Below, piece by piece: positions 34,602-42,958 of a stretch of DNA of 64,000 nt. The notes under the pieces were generated by a model. That model worked only from the letters and a program-made list of their open reading frames with translations. It was not told the origin of the DNA and did no database searches. Made by a program: the position numbers and the translations under genes. How positions within the stretch are numbered: the stretch's first letter is position 1; each line of letters opens with the position of its first letter. This DNA comes from Thermoplasmatales archaeon (GTDB taxonomy: Archaea > Thermoplasmatota > Thermoplasmata > Methanomassiliicoccales > Methanomethylophilaceae): the NCBI GenBank assembly GCA_012520845.1, contig JAAYNL010000019.1:62001-126000 (forward strand). The letters are read 5' to 3'.

Positions 34602-35000
34602 ATGGTCAAGATACCCGCCAGAGTCCTGGATTTGATTTCCCGCCCCGAGTCCTCGAAGATCCTTTGCAGCGTCGATTCCGAGGGGCAGCCCCATTCAATC
34701 GTATGCGGCAGCGTGTTCGCCATCGACGAGGAGACCCTCGCCGCCGGCGAGGTCCTGATGAAAAGGACGAAGGCCAACATGGCCGGCAACAAAAAGGTGG
34801 CGATAATGGTCGTTTCCGGCAAGGACGCCTACAACATCGACTGCGTCGTGGACTCCAGGCTTGATTCCGGACCCGTCCTCGACGGCCTCAACGTCAAACT
34901 GGACAAGATGAACCTGAAGGCCCACGCCGTCTGGACGTTCAAGGCCTCTGCCGTCTACGACCAGGGCGCGAACCCCAACGCGGGCAAAAGGATAGCCTGA
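34602..35000 (+). CDS. FMN-binding split-barrel (pyridoxamine-phosphate-oxidase-like) protein
   Basis: A 132-residue protein resembling small flavin split-barrel proteins: KILCSVDSEGQPHSIVCGS near residue 20, MKRTKANMAGNKKVAIMVV around 55 and a final strand pair. Such proteins bind FMN or F420. ATG at 34602 follows the pattern better than the upstream in-frame Met. It is followed after four bases by a two-helix membrane protein. Substrate unknown. Confidence 0.7.
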   Translation: MVKIPARVLDLISRPESSKILCSVDSEGQPHSIVCGSVFAIDEETLAAGEVLMKRTKANMAGNKKVAIMVVSGKDAYNIDCVVDSRLDSGPVLDGLNVKLDKMNLKAHAVWTFKASAVYDQGANPNAGKRIA

Positions 35001-35004
35001 GCCG

Positions 35005-35223
35005 ATGTTCTGGTCGAAGGGCAGGGCGAAGTCGCTCTTCTTCACGGGCGCCATGCTCGCCTTCATCGGTCTCGGCCTGCACCTGATGGGGCATTCCCTG
35101 GTCGGCGCCCTCTCCCTTTCCCTCGGCATGGCCATGATAGTTATCGGCATGGCCGTGCTCAGGATGCTGTTGGTGCTGGAAATGAGGGGCGTCGACCTCA
35201 GGGACGCCGGCCGAGATAGGTGA
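35005..35223 (+). CDS. Small two-helix membrane protein
   Basis: A 72-residue protein with two hydrophobic helices at about residues 11-30 and 33-57 and charged ends. It starts four bases after the stop of the preceding gene and overlaps the end of the convergent methyltransferase by 26 bases. No recognised family. Confidence 0.55.
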   Translation: MFWSKGRAKSLFFTGAMLAFIGLGLHLMGHSLVGALSLSLGMAMIVIGMAVLRMLLVLEMRGVDLRDAGRDR

Positions 35224-35815
35224 CCCAGTCGCCGTTCCCATGGTGCAAAGCCCGGGCCTCGAGGCCCTCGGACCGCATGGCGCCCAGGACTTCCCCGTCC
35301 GTCAGCAAACGCATTCCGTAAACCGATTCGTATTCCAGGACCGCGTCCTCGTTCCCTGGCTTGGCCCTGACCTCGGATACTACGGCGATGACCCCGCCGG
35401 GGGCCACCAGACGGCACGCCTTCCTTATGTCCTCCGTGGGCTCCGGCCAGAAGAAATAGGTCTCGAAGGCGGTGACCAGGTCGAAGGAGCGCTCGGTGAA
35501 CGGCATGTCGGACACGGATGCCGCGAGGACGTCGCACCTGCCCGCTTCGACGAGCGGGGCGTTGCGGGCAAGCGAAACCTCCACGGCGTCGGCGGAATGG
35601 TCTATGCCCGTGACGTGGGAACCCTCGTACGCCCCCGCCAACAATTCGAGGGAGAGCCCGCCCCCGCAGCCGATGTCCAGGATGCGCCCCCTTCCGGGCG
35701 GCAGTTCGCCGATCGCCCAGACCATGAGCGGCCTATGATGGGCGTTCATGTGTTCCATGAGTTCCCTGCCGTCCTCCCCGTCGGGCTTCCTGTAAAGAGA
35801 AGGATCGAAATCCAT
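35198..35815 (-). CDS. Class I SAM-dependent methyltransferase
   Basis: A 205-residue methyltransferase with the SAM loop ILDIGCGGGLSLELLAG near residue 45, the acidic residue in TGIDHSADAV, and the motif FDLVTAFETYFFWPE. The closest resemblance is to small ubiE/biotin-type methyltransferases with unknown substrates. ATG at 35815 chosen; the longer upstream frame is the shadow of the GC-rich leader. Confidence 0.82.
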   Translation of the reverse strand: MDFDPSLYRKPDGEDGRELMEHMNAHHRPLMVWAIGELPPGRGRILDIGCGGGLSLELLAGAYEGSHVTGIDHSADAVEVSLARNAPLVEAGRCDVLAASVSDMPFTERSFDLVTAFETYFFWPEPTEDIRKACRLVAPGGVIAVVSEVRAKPGNEDAVLEYESVYGMRLLTDGEVLGAMRSEGLEARALHHGNGDWVTYLGRRP

Positions 35816-35900
35816 GGGCAGCGATTGCGGCACCAGGATAAAAGAGAGTGAGTAAGGGTTTGGGATTCGCACACCGCGCGAAAATGCGCGGCCGGTGAAA

Positions 35901-36098
35901 TCACCTGGGCCTGCTGGGGCCGGGGCGCCTTTCCCTCGGGGGGGCGTGCTTCTGGAAGCAGTCCCTGCAATAGACGGGCCTCCCCTCCGTTGGTTTGAAG
36001 GGAACCTCGCATTCCTCCCCGCAGTCGCTGCATGTGGTCTTGTGGAACTCCCTCGGGGGGCGGTCCCTGTTGCCGTAACCTCTGTTCTGGTAGGCCAT
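35901..36098 (-). CDS. Small CxxC zinc-ribbon protein
   Basis: A 65-residue protein with CSDCGEECEVPFKPTEGRP then VYCRDCF: two CxxC pairs 20 residues apart, flanked by basic, arginine- and proline-rich tails. This is the widespread CxxC-x-CxxC small protein family found in archaea and some bacteria; likely zinc-binding and nucleic-acid-associated. GAGG lies about 11 bases before the ATG. Confidence 0.82.
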   Translation of the reverse strand: MAYQNRGYGNRDRPPREFHKTTCSDCGEECEVPFKPTEGRPVYCRDCFQKHAPPRERRPGPSRPR

Positions 36099-36224
36099 TT
36101 CCTATTCCTCTGTTGGACGCCCCCTCCGCAGGCCGCATTCCGGCGGCGCGGTTTCGCGGGCACCAGGCGTGGTAACCTGCGTGCGGATTTAACCTTATCT
36201 GTTTATTGGATGGGATTGGCGTGG

Positions 36225-37139
36225 TCACGACCTGCCGCATCCGGGACAGACCTTTTTCCCGGACGGCGAGGTGACCAGAACGTGGTCGCATGCGGCGCAG
36301 ACGGCCTTCCGTTCCAGGTCCGAATCCCTCAACCCGTAGACGATTTTGGAGGAAAGGTCCTCGGAGGCCCAGGAAAGCAGATCGGACAGATCGTAAAACT
36401 CGGCCTCCGCCGCCTCACTGTAAGAGTCGAGGTTGTCGTACTCGTTGTAGAGCCTTTCCCTGATTTTGTTTATGGCCTCCGCGACGTTGTTCTGGGTCTT
36501 CGCGTCGATCCTCCGTTCGGGGAACACGTTCTCCCTGTAGCGCACGTCGAGGTAGCGCCTGGCGCCCCTCGCGAACGACATGAACCGGCGCTCGTCCGGG
36601 AGCACCGGATCGGACAGTATCAGATCCAGCATCCCCTCGGTTTCCTCGGATTTCGAGGCTATCCTCGCCAAGGCGCGGGCAAGGGCCTTCTTGGCCTCGC
36701 CGTCGGATTTGCCGTACGCCCTCCTGATCCGTGGTATGTCCCCGACGCCGGCGTGGGTGGCCAGCCTTCCCGCGGCGGCTATCCGCCCTTCGGGGTCCGA
36801 AGACTCGATTCTCTCGAAGAGCGACTCCAGGAGCCGTTCCGATTCGCCGATGGCGTCCATGTAGGACAGGCAGGCCGACGAGACCAGGTCCCCCTCGCTG
36901 TGCCACATCTCCCTCACCTGGGGTTCGGCCGCCCTTTCGTTAAGTTTCGACAGAAGGAGCACGGTCTCGGCCTTGACCCGCGGGTCGTTGCCGCGGAGGT
37001 ACGGCTCGAATACGCCGAAGAACTCCGGCCTGTAATCCGTGACGAGCCGTCGGTCGTCGGAAATCGCCCCGGTCCTCCCGGATTGGACGAAGTCCACGCG
37101 GGAAAGGTAACGTTCCAGATACTGGAGCCTGGTGACCAT
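36225..37139 (-). CDS. Helical-repeat protein with C-terminal zinc ribbon
   Basis: A 304-residue protein of unknown family. Residues about 30-180 show HEAT-like paired helices (VKAETVLLLSKLNERAAEP, GRIAAAGRLATHAGVGDI, KKALARALARIASKS). The end has a four-cysteine ribbon (CAAC and CPGC). ATG at 37139 chosen. It follows the PC4-like gene by five bases and likely forms one unit with it, hinting at a nucleic-acid-related role, which is inferred only from that neighbour. Confidence 0.65.
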   Translation of the reverse strand: MVTRLQYLERYLSRVDFVQSGRTGAISDDRRLVTDYRPEFFGVFEPYLRGNDPRVKAETVLLLSKLNERAAEPQVREMWHSEGDLVSSACLSYMDAIGESERLLESLFERIESSDPEGRIAAAGRLATHAGVGDIPRIRRAYGKSDGEAKKALARALARIASKSEETEGMLDLILSDPVLPDERRFMSFARGARRYLDVRYRENVFPERRIDAKTQNNVAEAINKIRERLYNEYDNLDSYSEAAEAEFYDLSDLLSWASEDLSSKIVYGLRDSDLERKAVCAACDHVLVTSPSGKKVCPGCGRS

Positions 37140-37144
37140 CACTA

Positions 37145-37369
37145 TCAGAGGTCTTCTATCGTGTTGAGGGCCTTCTTGAGGATGGCGGCCTCCTCCAGGG
37201 AGAAGGTCACGCCCTTCCCCATCTTTTGGCGGTCGGGGGCCCATTCCCTGATGTCGTACTTGGCTTCCCTGTCGTTCCAGGAAACCAGGTTGAGTTCCTT
37301 TCTCCAGCCCTTGGGGGATTCGGAAAGCACCGCAATCTCCTCCACTATCTCATACTTGAATTCGGCCAT
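37145..37369 (-). CDS. PC4/YdbC-family single-strand nucleic-acid-binding protein
   Basis: A 74-residue protein resembling the PC4-like (YdbC) fold: EIVEEIAVLSESPKGWRKEL, then WNDREAKYDIREWAPD and GVTFSLEEAAILKKAL, i.e. a four-strand sheet plus helix. Expected to bind single-stranded DNA or RNA. GCAGGTG precedes the ATG, and a TATA box lies at 37406-37415. Confidence 0.82.
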   Translation of the reverse strand: MAEFKYEIVEEIAVLSESPKGWRKELNLVSWNDREAKYDIREWAPDRQKMGKGVTFSLEEAAILKKALNTIEDL

Positions 37370-37405
37370 GCATTCACACCTGCAATAAAGGTTGAATTGC
37401 CGTCA

Positions 37406-37415
37406 TAATATATAA
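37406..37415 (-). promoter_or_regulatory. TATA box of the PC4-like gene
   Basis: Minus-strand TATATTATGA-type box (plus strand CATAATATATAAG) about 40 bases before the ATG at 37369, giving a short leader that contains the Shine-Dalgarno site. Confidence 0.5.
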
Positions 37416-37479
37416 GCGTAAAATAAAAAGTCGCACGCGTGCGCACATTCAATCGCGCGCTTACATCCCGATGCTAGGA

Positions 37480-37489
37480 AAATATATAA
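37480..37489 (+). promoter_or_regulatory. TATA box of membrane protein 37514-38143
   Basis: AAATATATAA centred 29 bases before the ATG at 37514, so the transcript should be leaderless. A GCACGCGTGC palindrome (37433-37442) lies between this promoter and the divergent PC4-like promoter. Confidence 0.6.
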
Positions 37490-37513
37490 CTTGGTTCGAT
37501 GATTCCCGAAACC

Positions 37514-38143
37514 ATGTCATTCCTTGACGACACTAAAAACTTCGGACTCGTCATGCTGATACTCGGCCTTGTGGCCTCCATATCCGCCCTCGTGTCCATC
37601 GCCGACAGCTTTGGAAACGATATGATTGACGTACTGCTCTACGTCGGTCAGGTGATTTACGCGCTGATGATCCTGACGTTCGGCTTTGCGATATACAGCG
37701 GGAAAATACTCCTGTTCAAGGACCTGTACGACCAAGGCGTTGACAGCAAATTCGGCATCCTTGCGACGTTCGTCACGATCCTCGGTGTTGCCAACCTCAT
37801 ACTCGGCGCGCTCGCAATCGGTAACCACTTCATGGACAACTGCACCGATACCCTGGCCGCCGGCGCCGTCAACATCGTCGTGGGCATCATCCTGCTCATA
37901 GTCGCGATGTTCATGAAGGACGGTGCCACGACCACGATGGACAAGATTATCTGGATTATCCTGGCGATCGTCTTCATCCTCGGCATAATCGGATCCTTCA
38001 TCGGCATCTTCGCGGTCTTCGACGGCGGCGAGGCGCTGACAGTGGCGGTCAACCTCCTGGTTGCGATCTGCTACACGCTGATGTACCTCATGCTCTTCGT
38101 CTACCTCATCTCCGACGAGGTCAAGGCGAAAATGGGCATGTAA
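37514..38143 (+). CDS. Six-helix membrane protein of unknown function
   Basis: A 209-residue integral membrane protein with about six hydrophobic segments (from LVMLILGLVASISALVS near residue 12 to LLVAICYTLMYLMLFVYLI near the end) and short soluble loops. No recognised family. ATG at 37514 matches the TATA spacing; an in-frame Met five codons earlier would lie before the transcription start. A strong hairpin follows the stop. Confidence 0.78.
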   Translation: MSFLDDTKNFGLVMLILGLVASISALVSIADSFGNDMIDVLLYVGQVIYALMILTFGFAIYSGKILLFKDLYDQGVDSKFGILATFVTILGVANLILGALAIGNHFMDNCTDTLAAGAVNIVVGIILLIVAMFMKDGATTTMDKIIWIILAIVFILGIIGSFIGIFAVFDGGEALTVAVNLLVAICYTLMYLMLFVYLISDEVKAKMGM

Positions 38144-38166
38144 GGTCCGGAAAACCTTTCAAACCC

Positions 38167-38190
38167 CCCGCGGGGCCCCGGCCCCGCGGG
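38167..38190 (+). terminator. Strong GC hairpin after membrane protein gene
   Basis: CCCGCGGGGCC and GGCCCCGCGGG form an 11-bp perfect stem with a two-base spacer, 24 bases after the stop. No T run follows (AAACATCTTTAA), so the termination mechanism is uncertain, but the position fits an end-of-transcript structure. Confidence 0.45.
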
Positions 38191-38210
38191 AAACATCTTT
38201 AAACTGCACC

Positions 38211-38335
38211 CTTATATAACCCGCAACAACGGTGGGATTCTTAATCTCGAATTATATCGCATTTTACGTCCGGGACCGTCCCCGTGACTTCGCAACACGC
38301 GCCCCCCGTGGGCCTTTCACGGCCCAAAGGCAGGG
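38211..38335 (+). promoter_or_regulatory. Promoter and about 95-base leader of the CorC-like gene
   Basis: TATA box CTTATATAA (38211-38219) predicts transcription from about 38240, leaving an unusually long leader for this genome. The leader contains a hairpin (CCGTG...CACGG, about 38308-38324) shortly before the start. I could not match it to a known riboswitch. Confidence 0.35.
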
Positions 38336-39619
38336 ATGTACGAAATGATCAATATATTGGCAACGGTCGCATTGGCGGCGTTGATTGGGTGTTCCGCGTT
38401 TTTCTCCGCCACGGAGACCGCGTACACGAGCATGAACAGGATCAGGCTGAAGAACCTGGCCAAGGAAGGGGACAAAAGGGCGGAGAAAACCCTCGAGATT
38501 TCCGAAGACTACGACAAACTCCTGACCACTGTGCTTGTCGGCAACAACCTGGTCAACATCCTCTCCTCCTCCATCTGTACCTGGATTTTCACAGAGAATT
38601 TCGGCGCGGTGGGCGTGCCGCTCGCCACGGTCGTCATGCTGGTCACAATCCTCATCCTGGGCGAGATAACGCCCAAATCCTACGGCAAGGCGAACGCCGA
38701 GAAATTCGCCATGAGGGCGAGGAGGCCCTTGCGCGCCGTCATGATTATCCTTTGGCCCCTGGTTGTCGTCTTCAAAGGCATCGCCGGCGGCCTTGCCAAG
38801 AGAATGGCGAAAAAAGACGAGGAGGCCGTCACCCTGACCGAGGACGAGCTCCTCGTGTTCATCGAGGAGATCGAGGAAGAGGGGACCATCGAGCAGGCCG
38901 AGAGCAAGCTCATCAAATCCGCCATATCCTTCGACGACAAAACCGTCGACGGGATCCTGATACCCAGGGTCGACGTCGTGGCCGTGGAGAGAGGCGTCAG
39001 TATGGACGACCTCAGGGACGTGCTCCTTAGCTCCGGCTTCTCCAGGATCCCGGTCTACGAGGGATCTATCGACGACATCGTCGGCGTCGTCTACGCCAAG
39101 GATTTCTACAACTGGTATTTCGACGGCAAGGAATTCGACACGTCCGACGTCATGAGGCCCGTGAAGTTCATCCCCGAGTCCACCACCCTGGCGAAGGCGT
39201 TCTCAGAGATGCAGAAATCCATCGTCCACATGCTCATCGTCGTGGACTCCCACGGCGGCACCGTCGGCATCCTCTCCATGGAGGACCTTCTCGAGGAATT
39301 GGTCGGCGAGATATGGGACGAGAGCGACGAAGTGCAGCACGCCGTCACCAAAGAGCACGACGGCAGCTATTCCGTCCTGGGCGACGCCAACGTCTACGAG
39401 GCCATGGAGGCCATGGGCATCGAGCTCGACACGGAGGGATTCGACGAATACACCGTCGGCGGGTTCATACAGTTCAAACTCGGCAGGGTGCCGATCAAAG
39501 GCGACAGGCTCAGGGACGGCAACGTCCTCATCATAGTCAGGAACGTGAAGAACCGCAGGGTGAGGCTCGCCCAGTTCATCGTCAAGGAGAAGCCGGCGGC
39601 CGAGCCAATCGCCGAGTGA
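38336..39619 (+). CDS. CorC/HlyC-family transporter (DUF21-CBS-CorC_HlyC)
   Basis: A 427-residue membrane protein. Residues 1-135 form the DUF21 transmembrane part (FFSATETAYTSMNRIRLKN, ILGEITPKSYGK). Residues about 195-320 hold two CBS modules (DGILIPRVDVVAVERG, FSRIPVYEGSIDDIVGVVY, MLIVVDSHGGTVGILSMEDL), and the last 90 residues are the CorC/HlyC domain. Magnesium or cobalt efflux is the usual role. The start could be 38336 or the ATG nine bases later, which has AGGG at a better distance. The 3' end overlaps the convergent RNA-binding gene by 38 bases. Confidence 0.9.
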   Translation: MYEMINILATVALAALIGCSAFFSATETAYTSMNRIRLKNLAKEGDKRAEKTLEISEDYDKLLTTVLVGNNLVNILSSSICTWIFTENFGAVGVPLATVVMLVTILILGEITPKSYGKANAEKFAMRARRPLRAVMIILWPLVVVFKGIAGGLAKRMAKKDEEAVTLTEDELLVFIEEIEEEGTIEQAESKLIKSAISFDDKTVDGILIPRVDVVAVERGVSMDDLRDVLLSSGFSRIPVYEGSIDDIVGVVYAKDFYNWYFDGKEFDTSDVMRPVKFIPESTTLAKAFSEMQKSIVHMLIVVDSHGGTVGILSMEDLLEELVGEIWDESDEVQHAVTKEHDGSYSVLGDANVYEAMEAMGIELDTEGFDEYTVGGFIQFKLGRVPIKGDRLRDGNVLIIVRNVKNRRVRLAQFIVKEKPAAEPIAE

Positions 39620-40040
39620 CCTTCTCGAGAAAATCGGAGAGGTTGGCCAGGGCCACCTCCCTCTTGGCAGGGTGGGCGATCACCTTTCCCAGGACGGTCA
39701 CCGTATCGCCGCCGGCGGACAGCATTCTATTGCCCATGGCAAGTTCCTGCTTGTCTAAGCGCAGGTGGAAAACGAGATCCTCGTCCAACCTGTCCTCGGT
39801 CTCCGAGGACGCCCTTCGCAATATGTCGAGACCCAAGGACTCGTACATCGCGTTGATTTTGCCGCTGTTCCAGAGCGTCGCCTCCATGATGAGGATCGGG
39901 TTGCCGTGGTGGCCTTCCGCCGTCTCGACGTCCACCTCCTCGACGCCCGTGAGTTCCGTGAGCAGTCCCCTCACGGTTTCGGGATCCTCCGTGGCGTGGG
40001 AGAAAGCCCTTACCTTCGCCCAATGGAAAACGGGTGCCAT
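39582..40040 (-). CDS. Archaeal exosome-associated-type RNA-binding protein
   Basis: A 152-residue protein matching the archaeal family formerly called predicted exosome subunit: N-terminal HWAKVRAFSHATED, middle EGHHGNPILIMEATL, and LVFHLRLDKQELAMG. These are thought to bind RNA. The ATG at 40040 gives the family's normal start; the longer frame crosses noncoding sequence. Confidence 0.85.
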   Translation of the reverse strand: MAPVFHWAKVRAFSHATEDPETVRGLLTELTGVEEVDVETAEGHHGNPILIMEATLWNSGKINAMYESLGLDILRRASSETEDRLDEDLVFHLRLDKQELAMGNRMLSAGGDTVTVLGKVIAHPAKREVALANLSDFLEKVTRRLARPPASP

Positions 40041-40193
40041 CCATTGGCGATTTCCTCGTCGGTATATCCATCTATCGAGTCGTGAGGGGAAAGACCCAGG
40101 CGTGCAGGCGTGCACCACACGCACGCCGCGTATGGCAAACCCGGTTTGTGGAAACCTTTTTATCATCCAGCCATATAGCCTGACCTCACAAAC

Positions 40194-40268
40194 GCTCCCG
40201 TAGCCTAGCCTGGTTTGAGCGTCCGGCTGATAACCGGAAGGTCACCGGTTCAAATCCGGTCGGGAGCA
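40194..40268 (+). tRNA. tRNA-Ile (GAT anticodon)
   Basis: Full cloverleaf: acceptor GCTCCCG / CGGGAGC, D-arm 40203-40220, anticodon stem TCCGG / CCGGA with loop CTGATAA (anticodon GAT, 40229-40231), five-base variable loop, T-arm ACCGG / CCGGT with loop TTCAAAT, discriminator A. No intron and no encoded CCA. A TTTTTATC box lies about 33 bases upstream. Confidence 0.96.
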
Positions 40269-40405
40269 CTCATGATTCCAACTTATACCTCTCGGTAATC
40301 CATATGGGAAACAAAATCAACCGTGTGCATGCAATGTTACGGACAATGCGGCCCGCGACCATGGGCCGGGGGTGATTCAGCCGGGTTGGCCAACGGTTCG
40401 GAGAG

Positions 40406-41272
40406 ATGTCTGCGTGGATTTTGTTTGCGGCGGGGTCCGCCCTATTCGCCGGCGTGACTTCGATATTCGCCAAATGCGGCATCAAAAACACGGACTCCAA
40501 TGTGGCTACCGCCATACGCACGGCGGTCGTCCTAGTGTTCGCATGGGCGATGGTGTTCATCGTCGGCTCCCAACACGATGTCAAAAGCATCGATTCCAAG
40601 ACCTGGTTTTTCCTGATCCTTTCCGGTTTGGCCACCGGGGCTTCGTGGCTCTGCTATTTCAGGGCACTTCAAATCGGTAACGTGAACAAAGTGGTTCCCG
40701 TAGACAAATCCAGCACCGCCCTGACGATAGTGCTGGCGCTGATCTTTCTCGGGGAAGGCGTGACCTTCTTGAAAATTCTGGCTACGGTTTCGATTGGCGT
40801 GGGGACGCTGATGATGATCCAGAAGAAAGAAGGGGAAATCGAAGAACCCGAAGGAAAGATGTGGCTGCTCTATGCCGCGCTCTCTGCCGTCTTCGCAAGC
40901 CTCACCGCCATATTCGGCAAAATCGGGATAAGCGGGGTCGAATCCAACCTTGGTACGGCAATCAGAACGATAGTTGTCCTGGCGATGGCGTGGTTGGTTG
41001 TCTTCGTGACCAAAAAACAGCACACGGTCCGTGACACGGAAAAGAGGGAATTCGGATTCATTTGCCTGTCGGGCATTACCACCGGCGCTTCATGGCTGTG
41101 TTTCTACAAAGCGTTGAAAGATGGGCCGGCAAGCGCGGTCGTTCCGATAGACAAACTCAGCATCCTTGTCACGATCGCATTTTCGTACATTGCGTTCAAA
41201 GAAAAACTCACCGCGAAAGCGGCAATCGGACTTGTGTTGATAGTCGCCGGCACGCTGGCACTGTTATTCTGA
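40406..41272 (+). CDS. EamA/DMT-family transporter
   Basis: A 288-residue membrane protein with two homologous five-helix halves. Each begins with an LFAGVTSIFAKCGI or VFASLTAIFGKIGI segment and includes SGLATGASWLCYFRAL or SGITTGASWLCFYKAL, showing the internal duplication clearly. Drug/metabolite transporter superfamily; substrate unknown. GGAGAG precedes the ATG closely. The codon use looks slightly less GC-rich than its neighbours. Confidence 0.9.
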   Translation: MSAWILFAAGSALFAGVTSIFAKCGIKNTDSNVATAIRTAVVLVFAWAMVFIVGSQHDVKSIDSKTWFFLILSGLATGASWLCYFRALQIGNVNKVVPVDKSSTALTIVLALIFLGEGVTFLKILATVSIGVGTLMMIQKKEGEIEEPEGKMWLLYAALSAVFASLTAIFGKIGISGVESNLGTAIRTIVVLAMAWLVVFVTKKQHTVRDTEKREFGFICLSGITTGASWLCFYKALKDGPASAVVPIDKLSILVTIAFSYIAFKEKLTAKAAIGLVLIVAGTLALLF

Positions 41273-41330
41273 CACCGTGAACCACCATCTACAAAATGTC
41301 ACGAATAAGCCGGCGAGAAAGTCGGGCAAC

Positions 41331-41446
41331 GACAGAAGGAGCGTCGGGACTGCTAGGAACCAGGCCGCCTACCGATGCCGGGTCCCTGCGCTCGGCAACC
41401 CTCTGGCGGGCATCGGAGGGATTCCTGCCGAAGGGTGGCGATTGTC
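41331..41446 (+). ncRNA. Structured element resembling a SAM-I-clan riboswitch aptamer (orphan)
   Basis: By hand a four-way junction can be drawn. P1 is GACA (41331-41334) with TGTC (41443-41446). P2 is GAGCG and GGGAC (41339-41350) with GTCCC and CGCTC (41382-41393). P3 is CCCTC (41399-41403) with GAGGG (41416-41420). P4 is GCC (41427-41429) with GGC (41437-41439). The linkers GGCAACC (after P2) and ATTCCTGC (after P3) are SAM-I hallmarks, and AGGAA in the P2 loop can pair with TTCCT to make the pseudoknot. No gene follows on this strand; the terC 3' end lies opposite. A competing helix (CCGATGCC/GGCATCGG) also exists. Not verified by covariance. Confidence 0.3.
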
Positions 41447-42413
41447 ACGTCTCGACGGTTTCGACGACGCCGCCCTCCCCGGAATCGGGACCTTTGCCAC
41501 CGCCGCCCCTCCTGTCTATTATGACGGAAAGCACCGCGGTCACCGCCAGCACGCCCAATATCACGGCCAGGGAAATCGCGACGGGTATGTGGTAATGGTC
41601 GGAGATAATCATCTTCACGCCCACGAAAGCGAGTATTACGGCGATGCCGTAACCGATGTGGGTGTACCTCCCCAGGATGCCGGCCAACGCGAAATACAGG
41701 GACCTCAGGCCCAATATGGCGAAAATGTTGGACGTGTACACGATGAACGTGTCGGTGGTTATCGCCAACACCGCCGGGATCGAATCTATGGCGAACACGA
41801 TGTCCGCGAACTCAATCACCAGTATGGCCATGAATATGGGCGTGGCGTAGAGAAGGCCGTCCTTCCTGACGAACAGCTTGCCGCCCTCGAACTCGTCCGT
41901 GGCCCTGATCTTGCTGACGAGAAACTTGACGAACCTCCCCTCCCTGGGGTCCTTCTCCTTCTTCGGGACGGCGGCCTTGACGGCCGCATATATAAGGAAG
42001 GCGCCGAACACGTACATCATGAAGCTGAAGTTCTCGAGCAGCCCCACGCCGGCGAATATGAATATCGCCCTGAACACCAGGGCGCCTATGATGCCGTAAA
42101 ACAACGCCTCGTGCTGGTACTCCGGCGGGATTCGGAACGAACTGAATATGAGGATGAAAACGAACAGGTTGTCGACGCTCATGCTCTTTTCGACCACGTA
42201 GGCGGCGAGGAACTCCATGGCCAGTTCGGAACCCATCCTGTAATACACGTAGACGTTGAACAGCAACGCAAGGGCTATCCAAAAGGCGGAGAGGGCAATC
42301 GCCTTCTTGGTGCTTATCGCCTTGTGGCCCCTGTTGAAGACGCCCAGGTCCAACACCAGGAGGAAGGCGACCAACGCGAGGAAACCCGCCCACTCCATCG
42401 GGCCGTGTATCAT
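41445..42413 (-). CDS. TerC-family integral membrane protein
   Basis: A 322-residue polytopic protein of the TerC/Alx family. Hallmarks: FLAAYVVEKSMSVDNLFVFI with acidic residues in the helix, and VIEFADIVFAIDSIPAVLAI. These proteins are linked to manganese or metal export and tellurium resistance. The C-terminal tail is soluble and glycine-rich. A structured element overlaps its 3' end on the other strand. Confidence 0.93.
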   Translation of the reverse strand: MIHGPMEWAGFLALVAFLLVLDLGVFNRGHKAISTKKAIALSAFWIALALLFNVYVYYRMGSELAMEFLAAYVVEKSMSVDNLFVFILIFSSFRIPPEYQHEALFYGIIGALVFRAIFIFAGVGLLENFSFMMYVFGAFLIYAAVKAAVPKKEKDPREGRFVKFLVSKIRATDEFEGGKLFVRKDGLLYATPIFMAILVIEFADIVFAIDSIPAVLAITTDTFIVYTSNIFAILGLRSLYFALAGILGRYTHIGYGIAVILAFVGVKMIISDHYHIPVAISLAVILGVLAVTAVLSVIIDRRGGGGKGPDSGEGGVVETVET

Positions 42414-42471
42414 TCTTGGGTGACTGCGCCGTTTGCGTTAAAACCTTTCGTAGGGCAATTGCGCCGACAGG

Positions 42472-42478
42472 GTTATAG
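42472..42478 (+). promoter_or_regulatory. TATA box of nikR
   Basis: GTTATAG centred about 26 bases before the ATG at 42501, predicting a leaderless transcript. Confidence 0.45.
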
Positions 42479-42500
42479 CGCAACCGCGGGATTGGCCTGC

Positions 42501-42884
42501 ATGCCCGTGGTCAGCGTTTCCCTCTCCGAGGACAGCATGGTCGCCCTGGATGCCGTAATGAAAACCCTCGGACTGAGCAACAGGAGCGAGGCCGTGCGCG
42601 CCTCGATCAAGATCGCCGACTCCGCCCTCAGGGACGGCGACGGCGCCGAGGGTCACGTCGAGGGCGTCCTGGTAATAACCCACAGGGACCACGGCGACCC
42701 TTGGCTTTCCATGCTGCAGCACAGATTCGAGGGCCACATAAAGACCCAGTTGCACTCCCATCTCAAGGACAGAAGTTGCCTCGACGTCATGATCGTGTCC
42801 GCGGACGGCGCTGTCCTGGCGGAAATGATCAGAGCCGTCCATTCCTCCGGGAAAGCGGATTACGTCAAGTTCGTCAAAGGTTGA
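42501..42884 (+). CDS. nikR: NikR-type nickel-responsive regulator
   Basis: A 127-residue regulator. Residues 1-45 form the ribbon-helix-helix DNA-binding part (VSVSLSEDSMVALDAVMKTL, SNRSEAVRASI). The C-terminal ACT-like domain has the nickel site pattern HSHLKDRSCLDVMIV with an upstream histidine (QHRFEGH), matching the His-His-Cys ligands of NikR. Expected to repress nickel uptake or similar metal genes. No nickel transporter is adjacent, and no NikR-like dyad is apparent here. Confidence 0.88.
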   Translation: MPVVSVSLSEDSMVALDAVMKTLGLSNRSEAVRASIKIADSALRDGDGAEGHVEGVLVITHRDHGDPWLSMLQHRFEGHIKTQLHSHLKDRSCLDVMIVSADGAVLAEMIRAVHSSGKADYVKFVKG

Positions 42885-42916
42885 TCCCCGGCGTCCATGG
42901 ACGCGTTTCGCTTAAT

Positions 42917-42924
42917 TTTATAAA
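42917..42924 (+). promoter_or_regulatory. TATA box of the 72-bp-repeat protein gene
   Basis: TTTATAAA about 38 bases before the ATG at 42959. Confidence 0.5.
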
Positions 42925-42958
42925 GGTGTAACCCTTACAGAATTGCGGATGGGATAGC

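Noticed and set aside
41277-42884. 535-codon open frame on the plus strand
   Set aside because: It is antisense to terC and runs into nikR in frame; composition is arginine/glycine/histidine-rich shadow. Only the nikR part from 42501 is real.
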